DNA of 64,000 bases. Source: Trebonia kvetii. GTDB taxonomy: Bacteria > Actinomycetota > Actinomycetes > Streptosporangiales > Streptosporangiaceae. Below are positions 8,840 to 20,595 of the stretch, piece by piece. How positions within the stretch are numbered: the stretch's first letter is position 1; each line of letters opens with the position of its first letter. The DNA lies in NCBI RefSeq assembly GCF_007827045.1, contig NZ_RPFW01000008.1:186001-250000 (forward strand), read 5' to 3'. A program made the translations under genes and the position numbers. Below the pieces are notes generated by a model. That model was given only the letters and a program-made list of their open reading frames with translations. It did no database searches and was not told the DNA's origin.

Positions 8840-9361
8840 ATGAGCACGCATGATTCCATTACCCGTTCCGGGCCGGGCCGCACCTGGCGCGCCCCCTGGC
8901 GGCTCGCGTGGCGTCTGCTGCGCGCCTGCGTGCCGTGGCGGCGAGCGGCCGCCCGCCCGGTGCGCCTCGGCAGGCGGGGGCGGCGCAGGCTGAGCGCGAT
9001 CGAACGCGCACTGGCGGTGGAAACTCCGCAGCTCGCGTCGATGTTCCAGATGTTCGCTCAGCTCGCGGTGGGGGAGAGCCACGACGGCGCGGAGCGACTG
9101 CCGAGGTCGGTGCGATCCCTGCCGCGGCCGCGGCGCGCGCACCTCGCGCTGCTGTTCGCGTTCGCGAGCCTCGTGGCCCTGTGCGTCACCCTCAGCTTCC
9201 GTGTCACCCCCAGCTCGCGCAACTGCCCGGCCTCGACGACCTCGGCGTCGTCGACATCGCCCGGCTCGTCTCCGTCGCCCGCGTTCCGTGCCGGGGGAGC
9301 GGCCGCCTTCGCGCCGATGCGCATGGCAGGCTGCCGCGCGTACCCTGCTATCAGCAAGTAG
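8840..9361 (+). CDS. DUF3040-like membrane protein
   Basis: 173-aa protein, start ATG 8840 with GGGAG upstream. After a basic N-terminus (many Arg) comes a segment resembling DUF3040, LSAIERALAVETPQLASMFQMF, at about residues 54-75. This is the usual helical start of these small actinobacterial membrane proteins. One transmembrane helix follows (about 102-120, LALLFAFASLVALCVTLSF). The C-terminal 50 residues are Ser/Pro/Ala-rich and end after a GCRAYPAIS segment. The function of the family is unknown. A GGGTAT lies at 8756 but the nearest GTTT is 21 nt away. It is followed after 15 nt by a GAF-ANTAR gene, possibly co-transcribed. Confidence 0.65.
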   Translation: MSTHDSITRSGPGRTWRAPWRLAWRLLRACVPWRRAAARPVRLGRRGRRRLSAIERALAVETPQLASMFQMFAQLAVGESHDGAERLPRSVRSLPRPRRAHLALLFAFASLVALCVTLSFRVTPSSRNCPASTTSASSTSPGSSPSPAFRAGGAAAFAPMRMAGCRAYPAISK

Positions 9362-9376
9362 ACCTACGGAGGAGAC

Positions 9377-10084
9377 GTGACCGCCGAGAACCTCGGGTAT
9401 GAGGCGACCGAGCTCGCCAGCCTCAGCAACGGCGAGGCGAAGTCGCTGAGCAAGCTCGCCGAGCTGGCGGTCAGGCAGGTTCCCGGGTGCGCGGCGGCCC
9501 ACGCCACGATCTGGCGCGACGGCGAGCTCGCCGCGGTCGCCGCCAGCCATCCCGACCCGGCGGGGCTCATCGACATGGAGCTGCTGGCAGGTCAGGGCCC
9601 GCTGCTCACGGCTGTGCGCGAAGGCCGGCCGGTGAGCTGCCGTGACGCGCTCGACGAGGAGCGCTGGCCGTGGTGGTCGGCCGAGGCGCTCCGCCGCGGC
9701 CTGCGCAGCTCTATCCACCTGGTCAGGCAGTCGGCCACGATCACCCTGGTGCTCGCACTGTTCGGAGTCCGGCCTGGGGCGCTCGACGCCGACGGGGTGC
9801 CGATGGCGGAGATGCTTGCGCGGTTCGGCAGCACGGTGTTCGCCAACAACCTCGCCTACGGGCAGGCGCAGCGGACCGCGACGCAGCTGAAGGACTCGGT
9901 CGCCGCCCGCGCGGTCACCGACCAGGCAAAGGGCATCCTGATGCACGCGCTCGGCTGCGACGCCGACGAGGCGCTGCGCTATCTGCGCCGTGAGTCGCAG
10001 CGGCGGCACGTCAAGGTCACCGAGGTCGCGGCGCGGGTCCTCGCCACCTACGGCTCGGGCGGCAGGGCCGTTCCGCCCAACTGA
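9377..10084 (+). CDS. GAF-ANTAR regulatory protein (second copy)
   Basis: 235-aa regulator with the same plan as the protein at 6358. A divergent GAF domain occupies about residues 20-165 (LAELAVRQVPGCAAAHATIWRDG and DALDEERWPWWS). An ANTAR domain occupies about 170-225 (AVTDQAKGILMHALGCDADEALRYLRRESQRRHVKVTEVA). It probably binds hairpin RNA as an antiterminator in response to a GAF ligand. The GTG start is fixed by GGAGGAG 7 nt upstream. It lies 15 nt downstream of the DUF3040-like gene and converges on whiB. Confidence 0.88.
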   Translation: MTAENLGYEATELASLSNGEAKSLSKLAELAVRQVPGCAAAHATIWRDGELAAVAASHPDPAGLIDMELLAGQGPLLTAVREGRPVSCRDALDEERWPWWSAEALRRGLRSSIHLVRQSATITLVLALFGVRPGALDADGVPMAEMLARFGSTVFANNLAYGQAQRTATQLKDSVAARAVTDQAKGILMHALGCDADEALRYLRRESQRRHVKVTEVAARVLATYGSGGRAVPPN

Positions 10085-10091
10085 ACCGGCG

Positions 10092-10382
10092 CTAGACCGT
10101 CACTCCTTGGTAGGCCAGCGGCCTGCGGGAGGCACGGCGGGTGCGTGCACGCCTGGCGCGAACGCGGTCATCGGGCGTGGTGCCGCCCCAGATGCCGTGC
10201 GACTCCCCGGTCCGCACCGCGAACTCGAGGCACTGCTGCCTGACCTGGCAGCCGTCGCAGATGCGCAGCGCCCGCTGGACCTGCGCGGTCGCGGCCGGAC
10301 CGACCGCGATGGGAAAGAATAGGTCCGGGTCGGCGCCGAGGCAGGCGCCGACGGCGCGCCAGTCGGTGGCGTAGTCGATCAT
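10092..10382 (-). CDS. WhiB-family iron-sulfur transcriptional regulator
   Basis: 96-aa WhiB-like protein. Four Cys (C14, C42, C45, C51) in the C-x(n)-C-xx-C-x5-C arrangement ligate a [4Fe-4S] cluster that senses NO/O2/redox. GIWGG (about residues 64-68) is the family turn that contacts sigma region 4, and the following Arg-rich tail (RVRARRARTRRASRR) is the DNA-contacting part. Which Wbl class it belongs to cannot be fixed from sequence alone. It is transcribed leftward, convergent with the GAF-ANTAR gene. Its upstream region contains GTTT-N14-GAATAT, a poor SigB-like match that I did not count. Confidence 0.95.
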   Translation of the reverse strand: MIDYATDWRAVGACLGADPDLFFPIAVGPAATAQVQRALRICDGCQVRQQCLEFAVRTGESHGIWGGTTPDDRVRARRARTRRASRRPLAYQGVTV

Positions 10383-10499
10383 GGCAGGCCCGCTGCCCTG
10401 CGCGGCACCGGATATTCGCCGACGACGACGGAAACTTCCGCTAATTACGTCCTATGGCGGTAGATGCCGACAAACCTGCCTCGCCCTCAACGGCCTTTC

Positions 10500-10523
10500 G
10501 TTTGCGGCCACAGTGCCCGGGTA
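10500..10523 (+). promoter_or_regulatory. SigB-type promoter for the hemerythrin gene
   Basis: GTTT 10500-10503, 15-nt spacer, GGGTA 10519-10523 (GGGTAG), 54 nt before the ATG. Confidence 0.72.
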
Positions 10524-10576
10524 GCGGGTCGAGGTCGGGGAAAACAGCAGGTCACAGACCCGAGGGAGGGGAACAG

Positions 10577-11152
10577 ATGCCAGACGTGTTCGAGGTGCTG
10601 AAGAAGGACCACGACGAAATGAAGGTCATGCTGGCCGAGCTCGAGGATGGACCGAAGGCCAGTGACGGCGCCACCGCCGAGCAGCTCGCGTTCCGCAGGC
10701 AGGCGCTCGACCAGGTGATCATCGAGCAGTCCAAGCACGAGGCCGCCGAGCAGCAGTACTTCTGGCCGGCCCTCGGCGGCCTTGGCTCCGGTGGCGCCCG
10801 CGTCATGCAGGACGGCCTCGAGCAGGAGAACGAGGCCGAGCCGCTGCTCGCCGAGCTCGGCAAGCTCGAGCCGGGCGACGAGGAGTTCGAGGAGCGGCTG
10901 ACCGCTCTCATCTCCGCCGCCCGCGCGCACATCGCGTTCGAGGAGGCGCACGCGTGGCCGCTGCTGAAGGCCGCGATCAACCACGACCAGGCCCAAGCAC
11001 TCGGCGATCGGATCGCCGCCGCCAAGAAGACGGCGCCGACCAGGCCGCATCCGCACATCCCGCCGCAGGCGGCGAGGACCGCGGGCCCGGTGGCCGGCGT
11101 AGCGGACAAGGTCAGGGACATCCTGACCGGTCGCGGCAAGAACCCGTCCTGA
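10577..11152 (+). CDS. Hemerythrin HHE-domain protein
   Basis: 191-aa protein with a four-helix hemerythrin-like di-iron domain over about residues 1-140. Candidate iron ligands are His in KKDHDEM, SKHEAAEQQ and AHIAFEEAH with neighbouring Glu. The family senses or scavenges O2, NO or peroxide. The start at ATG 10577 is preceded by GAGGGAGGGG; a longer upstream reading frame has no ribosome site. After the domain comes a Pro-rich linker (APTRPHPHIPP) and a short amphipathic C-terminus. The same plan, including TRPHP, is seen in the hemerythrin protein at 43225, so the two are paralogues. Both have SigB-type promoters. Confidence 0.9.
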   Translation: MPDVFEVLKKDHDEMKVMLAELEDGPKASDGATAEQLAFRRQALDQVIIEQSKHEAAEQQYFWPALGGLGSGGARVMQDGLEQENEAEPLLAELGKLEPGDEEFEERLTALISAARAHIAFEEAHAWPLLKAAINHDQAQALGDRIAAAKKTAPTRPHPHIPPQAARTAGPVAGVADKVRDILTGRGKNPS

Positions 11153-11162
11153 TGATGCGAGC

Positions 11163-12080
11163 ATGGGGAACGGCAACGAGACCCACCAGCAGGCCGGCGA
11201 CGGGACGGCGCCGCTGACCACCGCCCAAGGCGTCCCGGTCAGCGACGACCAGAACACGCTGCGGGCGGCGGGGAGCGAGGCCCTGCCCTGCTCGAGGACT
11301 TCCACTTCCGCGAGAAGATCTTCCACTTCTTCTATCGCGAGCGGATACCGGAACGCGTGGTGCGCGCCCGCGGCTACGGCGCATGGTGCCCGGCATCGAC
11401 TTCACCGACGACCCGCTGCTCCAGGGCAGGAACTTCTCCTACCCGGACACCCAGCTCAAGCGGCTCGGCAGCAGGCGCCAGTTCTACGTAAGCCAGACCG
11501 CTGTCGAGCGCACATCGCCGACGCGTTCGCCTTCGAGCTGAGCAAGTGCGAGCGGGCGGAGATCAGGGCGCGGATGGTGGCTGGCCTGCGCAATGTGGAC
11601 GAGGACCTCGCCGCCGCGGTGGCCGAGGGTCTCGGCCTGCGCCAGCTGCCCGCCGCGCTCGAGCCGGCCCGCCAGCAGCGGCACGACCTGCCGCCGCCGC
11701 CCGCGCTGAGCATCCTCGGCCGTAGTCCGGGCGACTTCGTCGCGCCCGCGGTCGGCGGCGCGGACGTCAGCGACGGCACGCTGGTCCGTGCGGACCAGCA
11801 GATCGAGGGCGCGCCGTCGGTGCTGTACGACGCCCTCGCCATCGTCGCCGAACCCGGCGGCGCGCGGGTCCTGGCCGCCAGGCCTGCCGCCAGGGACTTT
11901 GTCACCGACGCCGTGGCGCACTGCAAGTTCGTCGGCTACACAGGCGGCGCCGCGGTGCTGTTCGAGGCCGCGGGGCTGCCCGCCGACCCGTCCGCCGAGG
12001 ACGAGGGGTTCATCAGCCTCAACGAGCATCCGGCGGCGGAGTTCATCGCGCGGTGCCGTCGGCTGCGGCACTGGGACCGC
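11163..12080 (+). pseudogene. katE: Degraded large-subunit catalase (katE/HPII type)
   Basis: Remnant of a monofunctional haem catalase that would normally be about 700 aa. Pieces of the HPII family can be read in order but in different frames. They are [10 protein letters not shown]; then, shifted, [18 protein letters not shown] and [14 protein letters not shown]; then, after loss of several hundred residues including the haem pocket, [15 protein letters not shown] and DTQLKRLGS; then SQTAVER; then [15 protein letters not shown] and the C-terminal flavodoxin-like domain (about 11745-12080, GGARVLAARPAARDF, HCKFVGYTGGAAVLF). At least two internal deletions and several frameshifts are needed. 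The last frame stays open into the sigma-factor gene, giving an apparent fusion that I do not believe. Confidence 0.85.
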
Positions 12081-12091
12081 CGTTCGCAACG

Positions 12092-12109
12092 ATGTGACGG
12101 AGGTCACAT
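12092..12109. promoter_or_regulatory. CRP-like palindrome upstream of the sigma gene
   Basis: ATGTGACGGAGGTCACAT: two 7-nt inverted arms around GGAG. It contains an exact TGTGA-N6-TCACA, the site recognised by Crp/Fnr-family regulators including actinobacterial Crp. It is centred about 26 nt upstream of the SigB-type -10/-35 pair at 12118-12140. Confidence 0.6.
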
Positions 12110-12117
12110 GTCATCAA

Positions 12118-12140
12118 GTTTAGAACCCTCTCTGCGGGCA
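12118..12140 (+). promoter_or_regulatory. SigB-type promoter for the sigma-factor gene
   Basis: GTTT 12118-12121, 14-nt spacer, GGGCA 12136-12140 (one mismatch), 42 nt before the sigma ATG. This suggests autoregulation. Confidence 0.6.
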
Positions 12141-12182
12141 CAATCGCCTCCGTCCGGCCATTCCTCACCCCCGGAGACAGCC

Positions 12183-13010
12183 ATGACGACGAAGGCAACG
12201 TCCACCGCACCGATCCTCGGCACGCAGGCCGAACTGGCCCAGCTCGCCGACGACGAACTGCTGATCCGATTCCGGGCGCTGCCCCGCGACAGCCACGAGC
12301 GCTCCGTCGCGTGCGAGATCCTCGTTCAGCGCTACGAGCGCCTTGTCCGTTCCTGCGTGCGGCAGTACCGCGGCAGCCCAGAACCGGTCGAAGACCTGAT
12401 GCAGGTGGGGTACGTCGGCCTGCTCAAGGCGATCAACAACTACGACCCCTCGTTCGGCAGCGGCCTGTCGGCCTACGCGGCGCCGTGCGTGAGCGGCGAG
12501 ATCAAGCGGCACTTCCGCGACAAGCGCTGGCAGGTGCACGTCCGCCGCTCCGCGCAGGAGCTGCTGCTTGAGATGCGCAAGGCGACCGAAGCGCTCACCC
12601 ACACCCTCGGCCGCACCCCCACCGACGAGGAACTGGCGGAGCGGCTCGGCTGCAGCCCCGAGGACCTGCTCGAGGCCAAGCAGGCGGACATGGTGTTCAG
12701 TGCCTACTCACTCGACGCCCCGCTGTCCGACAGGGACGACCCGGCGCAGCTCAGCGACGTCCTCGGTGACGAGGACGCCGAGATGGAGCACGCGATCGAC
12801 ATGGAGGCCGTGTCGACGCACTGGGACGAGCTGCCCGAGCGGGAGCAGCGCATCCTCGTGATGCGCTTCTACGGCAACCTGACCCAGGCCGAGATCGGCG
12901 CCAGGCTCGGCATCTCGCAGATGCACGTGTCCCGGCTGCTTACCCGCGCGCTCGGCCACCTGCGCAGCCGCCTGCTCGACAGCCCAGACGACCTCGTGCG
13001 GTCCGCCTGA
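12183..13010 (+). CDS. RNA polymerase sigma factor, SigB/SigF/SigG subfamily
   Basis: 275-aa alternative sigma factor. Region 2 runs about residues 45-115 (LVRSCVRQY, DLMQVGYVGLLKAINNYDPSFGSGLSAYAAP, GEIKRHFRDKRW). Region 3 is at about 120-195 (RTPTDEELAERLG). Region 4 is at about 215-265 (LPEREQRILVMRFYGNLTQAEIGARLGISQMHVSRLL, with the helix-turn-helix). The lack of region 1 and the ELRR-YFRD-like sequence are typical of the stress/sporulation SigB/F/G branch, normally held by an RsbW-type HATPase and released by a dephosphorylated STAS protein. I take the start at ATG 12183 (GGAG upstream), not the much longer frame that runs in from the catalase remnant. Its own upstream region carries both a SigB-type promoter and a CRP-like palindrome. 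Confidence 0.93.
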   Translation: MTTKATSTAPILGTQAELAQLADDELLIRFRALPRDSHERSVACEILVQRYERLVRSCVRQYRGSPEPVEDLMQVGYVGLLKAINNYDPSFGSGLSAYAAPCVSGEIKRHFRDKRWQVHVRRSAQELLLEMRKATEALTHTLGRTPTDEELAERLGCSPEDLLEAKQADMVFSAYSLDAPLSDRDDPAQLSDVLGDEDAEMEHAIDMEAVSTHWDELPEREQRILVMRFYGNLTQAEIGARLGISQMHVSRLLTRALGHLRSRLLDSPDDLVRSA

Positions 13011-13077
13011 CATCCCTTCCCGCGCTCAGGAGACCTCATCAGACGGCGGCCCGAGACCGCCAGGAAAGGACACCCCG

Positions 13078-13485
13078 ATGAAAACCGGAGCAGGGCTCGC
13101 CCTCATCTGCGTAGGCGCCATCCTCGCCTTCGCGGTGACGACCAACACCTCGGTCTTCAACCTGCACACGGCCGGCTGGGTGCTCATGCTCATCGGCGTC
13201 ATCGGCCTGCTGCTGCCGAACCGCACCTACGGCTGGCTCGGCCGCAGGCTGCTCGTCCGCCGGTCCTACCCGAGCGGCAGGGTGGAGCGGATCCCCGTCC
13301 CGCCGTACGTCGCACGCAACCCTGGCACGTCCCGGATGGAGCTCGGCCTGCCGCCGCGGCCGACCCTCCTGGACCAGGAGGACGACCCGATCGAGGACGC
13401 ATACCAGAACGCGGGGTCGCGCCAGGCTGGCGGTGCCGCCGGGGGCACCACCGAGATCGTCGAAGACCTCTACGAAGAGCCGTAA
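13078..13485 (+). CDS. DUF6458-like two-helix membrane protein
   Basis: 135-aa protein with two N-terminal transmembrane helices (about residues 4-20, GAGLALICVGAILAFAV, and 30-47, AGWVLMLIGVIGLLLP). The short loop TNTSVFNLHT lies between them, matching the DUF6458 pattern common in actinobacteria. The remaining 85 residues are cytoplasmic, Arg/Pro-rich then acidic (DQEDDPIEDAY, EIVEDLYEEP). Function unknown. It lies 67 nt downstream of the sigma gene on the same strand with GGAAAGG before the ATG, so it may be in the sigma operon. Confidence 0.75.
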   Translation: MKTGAGLALICVGAILAFAVTTNTSVFNLHTAGWVLMLIGVIGLLLPNRTYGWLGRRLLVRRSYPSGRVERIPVPPYVARNPGTSRMELGLPPRPTLLDQEDDPIEDAYQNAGSRQAGGAAGGTTEIVEDLYEEP

Positions 13486-13526
13486 CCCCTGGCCGCGGGT
13501 ACGGAGGTCGTCCCCCTGGAGGTGTT

Positions 13527-13582
13527 CGTGAGCGTGGCGCCCGATACGATGGCGATTTCTGCCATCGGGCGCCACGCTCACG
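13527..13582. terminator. Bidirectional terminator between convergent genes
   Basis: Perfect 19-bp inverted repeat (13527-13545 with 13564-13582) and an 18-nt loop. The right arm covers the last codons of the PP2C gene on the minus strand. No T-run, as is common in this GC class. Confidence 0.7.
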
Positions 13583-15578
13583 AGACGCGTACCGCGAGTA
13601 TCGTGACGTCGTCCTTGAACTCGCCCGAAGAGAACGTGGTGACGAGTTCCTGGACGGCGTGCACGATGTCCGCGGCGGAACGTCCGGCGAACGCCGCGAG
13701 CGCGTCTGACAGCCGGTCCTCGAAGAAAGTCAGGTCGGCGCTCCTGGCCTCGGTCACCCCGTCGGTGTAGAAGAACAGCACGTCGCCTTGGCGCAGCTCC
13801 ACGTCGAGCCGGCCGGGCAAAGAGTCGGGGAAGAGGCCGAGCGGCATCCCGTCTGCCTCCAGGATCTCCACCCGCCCGTCGGCGCGGACCACCGCGGGCC
13901 CTGGGTGGCCGCAGCCGGCGATCTGCGCCTGGAACCGCCGCCCCCGCTGCCGCAGGAAGGCGAGTGAGGCGGTCACGAAGCGGTCCTGGTAGTCCTCGTC
14001 GACAAGCACCTGGTTCGCGGCGGCGAGCACCTCGCCGGGGTCCGCGTGCACGGTGGCGAGCGCGCGGATCGCGTGCCGCGCCGCGGCGGTCATCGCGGCG
14101 GCCTCCTGGCCCTTGCCGCACACGTCGCCCACCGCGATGGCCCAGCCGTCGCGGGCCTTGAACACGTCGTAGAAGTCGCCGCTGATCTCCTGGAACTGCG
14201 TGGCGCCGACGTAGGCGGCCGCGAACTCAAGACCGGGCGCGCGGGGCAGCCCGGCGGGAATCAGGCTCGCCTGCAGCGCCTCTGCGACCTGCGACCGCTG
14301 CCGGAACACCCGGTCGACCCTGATCGCGATCGCGAGGTGCCTGCCGAGCTCCTCGGCGAGGCCGAGGTCGGCGACGCCGAACGGCCCCTGTGCGGCCTGC
14401 CTGGCCAGGGTCAGCGTGCCGTACCCCGTCGACCCGTCGAAGATCGGCACGCTGATCACCGAGGTCGCGCCCAGCATCATCAGCAGCGGCGTCCCGTCCG
14501 GACCGCGGCCGAGTCCGCCCGGATCGTCCACATGCGCGAGGAGCACCGACTTGACCGCCGCGTGCACCTGGGCGGGCATCGACTCCGGGTCAGGGTCGAT
14601 GCCGCGCGCCAGCCGCGCGAGCTGGTCCCAGTGCCCGCCGCGCGGGCCCGCGACGAACTGGCGCAGCAGCCTGCCGCCGCGCTCGACGTCGATGATCACC
14701 CAGTCGGCGAGCTCGCTGGCGAGCAGCCTGCCGCTCCGCTGCAGGGTCACCGCCTCGCTGAACGTGCTGTTGTCGAGCAGCACCCTGGTCACCGCGGTCA
14801 CCATGTCAAGCCGCTTGATCACGGCGGCGATGGCGTCGTCCGCGGCGGTCTTGGCGGTGTCAGTCGTGGCGGTGTCGGCCTTGGCGGTGTCAGTCGTGGC
14901 GGTGTCGGCCTTCGCGGGGGCGCGCTTCTTCGCCGTGCTCGGGCTTCCGGCCTTGCCCGTCCCCTCGTCCACTGCCGCCGCGCGGTGAGCCACCGCGCCG
15001 GCCATGCCGGGCCGCGCAGGGCCGGGCTGGGCGGTGATGATGAGCACCGGCGGGTCACCGGGCAGGTCGGCCGCGGCCGCCCCGAGCGTGAGGTCGACGG
15101 GGCCGTCGGCGGTGAGCAGGCGGCAGCCCACCGTCCGCGGCTTGCCAGTGCGCAGTACCGCGGCGAGCTGCGTCTGCAGCGCCGCGCGGAACGGCAGGTC
15201 GACGAACGCGGTCAGCGCCTTGCCGGTCGCGTAGCCGGGCGGGACACCGAGCAACGCTGCCGCGCCGTTGTTCGCCCGCCTGATCGTCCCGTCCTGCTCG
15301 AGCAGGAACAGCGGGGCGGGAGCCTGCTGGAAGACCGCGTGCAGCAGCCGCCGCTCCGCGCGGACCGACTCCGGGAGGCTGTCGCCCGCCTGCTCGTCCT
15401 GGCGCGGACCGTCGGGGGCCGCGGCGCCGATAGCGTCGATCGCGGCGTCGAGTTCGGTGAGCGCCGCCTCGATCAGCGTGCCGAGGTCTGCGCCTGGCAG
15501 TCCGGCCGCCTGGCGGAGCGCGTCACGGCGCGACGCGATGCTCTCCGCCGACTCTTCCGGCCATCCGCCCTGCGGCAT
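13578..15578 (-). CDS. PAS-GAF-SpoIIE-type PP2C phosphatase
   Basis: 666-aa signalling phosphatase, expected to dephosphorylate STAS antagonists (RsbU/SpoIIE role). A PAS domain lies at about 75-185 (APLFLLEQDGTIRRANNGAAALLG). There follows an Ala/Lys/Thr-rich linker with a duplicated decapeptide (ADTATTDTAK), a GAF domain at about 245-420, and a PP2C catalytic domain at about 435-666. The catalytic domain has the metal-binding motifs SGDFYDVF, VGDVCGKGQEAAAMTA, GCGHPGP, FFYTDGVTEAR and FKDDVTILAVRV. All the key Asp residues look present, so it should be active. No transmembrane helix. It sits 1 kb left of a hybrid histidine kinase on the same strand and close to the sigma gene. Confidence 0.93.
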   Translation of the reverse strand: MPQGGWPEESAESIASRRDALRQAAGLPGADLGTLIEAALTELDAAIDAIGAAAPDGPRQDEQAGDSLPESVRAERRLLHAVFQQAPAPLFLLEQDGTIRRANNGAAALLGVPPGYATGKALTAFVDLPFRAALQTQLAAVLRTGKPRTVGCRLLTADGPVDLTLGAAAADLPGDPPVLIITAQPGPARPGMAGAVAHRAAAVDEGTGKAGSPSTAKKRAPAKADTATTDTAKADTATTDTAKTAADDAIAAVIKRLDMVTAVTRVLLDNSTFSEAVTLQRSGRLLASELADWVIIDVERGGRLLRQFVAGPRGGHWDQLARLARGIDPDPESMPAQVHAAVKSVLLAHVDDPGGLGRGPDGTPLLMMLGATSVISVPIFDGSTGYGTLTLARQAAQGPFGVADLGLAEELGRHLAIAIRVDRVFRQRSQVAEALQASLIPAGLPRAPGLEFAAAYVGATQFQEISGDFYDVFKARDGWAIAVGDVCGKGQEAAAMTAAARHAIRALATVHADPGEVLAAANQVLVDEDYQDRFVTASLAFLRQRGRRFQAQIAGCGHPGPAVVRADGRVEILEADGMPLGLFPDSLPGRLDVELRQGDVLFFYTDGVTEARSADLTFFEDRLSDALAAFAGRSAADIVHAVQELVTTFSSGEFKDDVTILAVRVS
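14851..14910 (-). repeat. Exact 30-bp tandem duplication in the PP2C linker
   Basis: 14851-14880 and 14881-14910 are identical. In-frame, they encode the repeated ADTATTDTAK of the phosphatase linker. Confidence 0.9.
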
Positions 15579-15692
15579 CTCCCCGCCATCCTGCGTAATT
15601 GCTCTCGGTCAAGGGAACCCTATGCCAACGAGAACGCGCATGCGACGCCAAGCAAACGTCCCGCGGATTGGTCTATGGCCCGCTGCGTGCCT

Positions 15693-15716
15693 GTTTCGCC
15701 TGGCCTTCGCCGGGTA
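15693..15716 (+). promoter_or_regulatory. SigB-type promoter without a recognised gene
   Basis: GTTT 15693-15696, 15-nt spacer, GGGTA 15712-15716 (GGGTAG). It points rightward, where the next genes lie on the other strand. Confidence 0.65.
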
Positions 15717-15723
15717 GCCGACC

Positions 15724-15850
15724 TCATTCAGACACACGAGCGGGTGGACGGCTACGGCTACACCAAGGTACTGCTGCAACCCGCTGCCTGATAGGGCCGC
15801 AAGACACCGGCGGACGCGTGCATTGGGGGCGCGCGCGTCCGCCGGGCTAC
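15724..15850 (+). ncRNA. Candidate small RNA or tiny-peptide transcript
   Basis: About 125 nt expected from the orphan promoter at 15693 to a strong hairpin (11-bp arms 15808-15818 and 15834-15844, 15-nt loop). Inside is a 15-codon frame starting at GTG 15749 and ending at TGA 15791 (DGYGYTKVLLQPAA after the start), with only a weak ribosome site. Between 15579 and 15983 I see no other gene. The transcript may be a stress-induced sRNA, a small-peptide mRNA, or the leftover of a lost gene. Confidence 0.35.
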
Positions 15851-15983
15851 TCGGCACCGGCACGCCGGGAACGCGCCGTTCACCGGACGGCAAGCGAGAG
15901 CTCCCTGTGCGCCGGTGGCGGGAGGAAGTCGCGGCGCCTACCACGCCGGTGAGTTCATGACCCTGGTGGGGTGGCGGTCGCGG

Positions 15984-16560
15984 TCACCGGCTGACGCCGC
16001 GGCCGGAGCGCCGGCGCCTGGCGGTAAGCACGAGGCCCAAGCCTCCCAGCGCCATCGCCCCGCCGGCGACGGCCATCGGCAGGTTGCACGCAACGCCAAG
16101 GCTGCCGCCGGTGTCCGGCGCGCCGGACGGCGCGGCGCTGCCCTGCGGCTGGCCGCCGGGCCCGGCGGTCGAGGTGGCGGAGGCGCTCGACGTCGCGCCC
16201 TGCGAGGGCGTGGGCCCCGGGCTGCCCCCGGTCACCGCGATCGAGAGTCCGACCGGCGGGGGAGTGGAGTTGATCGTGCAGCTGAGCGTGAGCGGCACGG
16301 CCAGTTCAGCGAGGTGCATGGTCAGCGTGAACTTCGCCGGCACTTCGAGGTGATCGGTTCCGGCCTTGCTGAGCTTCAGCGTGCCGGAAAGCTTCAGCTC
16401 CTGGGCGCTCAGGTCGATCGGTTGGTTCAGCGAGATCTTCCCCGGCTGCGCGCCGGTCACCGGCAGGCTGCCACCGTAGTCGACGCTGGTCGTGCCGGGA
16501 AGCCAGAACGCCGAGCCGAACGTCGGAGTGGTGTAGGTGACTGTTCCGTCTTGCCGACCG
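15984..16560 (-). pseudogene. 5'-truncated secreted surface protein with C-terminal anchor
   Basis: The readable protein part contains a beta-rich extracellular-type domain (TLKLSKAGTDHLEVPAKF, MHLAELAVPLTLSC). After it comes a Pro/Ser/Thr-rich stalk (about 16140-16260), then a transmembrane helix (MAVAGGAMALGGLGLVL) and an Arg-rich stop-transfer tail. This is the usual end of actinobacterial wall/membrane proteins. The first start codon is GTG 16460, but convincing coding sequence (TYTTPTFGSAFWLPG) continues upstream of it with no start and no signal peptide. The open frame then runs into the 3' end of the kinase gene. The N-terminus is therefore missing, and the fragment is probably not exported. 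The exact family is not certain. Confidence 0.6.
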
Positions 16561-16591
16561 TCCGCTTCCCCGAGGCCGTGATGGTGGCCGG

Positions 16592-20230
<3,639 letters not shown>

Positions 20231-20595
20231 GAGTAGCTCCAGACCCAGCGGGCGATGGGGGACAGGATTCGGCTGACCGTTCTACGATAGCCGTCGGCCG
20301 ATGGCCAATTGCCCCAAGATTGCGGATATAACCGCGCGCTGCCTGCCTGTTTAGCGCAGATCCGGCCAGTGACCTGGACCGTCGCTGCCGCCCGTGACCG
20401 CACACAAGTCCTTGCCGCGGCCGTCCGCAACCGACCCTAACCGGACGGCCAGTCCCCGTGCCCGCGAGCAGCTCGGGCGCCCCTCGCGCAATACCGCCGT
20501 ACGCTGCGGCGGAACCCCTCGCTGTATAGGGTGATAGCTGGTGCCGGGCGGTGTACGGTTTGCCGCATCGTGGCGTTACCGGCGGGAGGCAGTTC
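20231..20595. other. Intergenic region between divergent kinase and phosphatase genes
   Basis: About 365 nt. I see no gene, no GTTT-N14/15-GGGTA on either strand and no strong hairpin. TATAGGGTGATAG at 20525-20537 could be part of a promoter for the phosphatase, but this is a guess. Confidence 0.4.

Noticed and set aside
11163-13010. A 615-aa catalase-sigma fusion protein
   Set aside because: The sigma factor has its own start, ribosome site and promoter. The upstream part is a frameshifted, deleted catalase.
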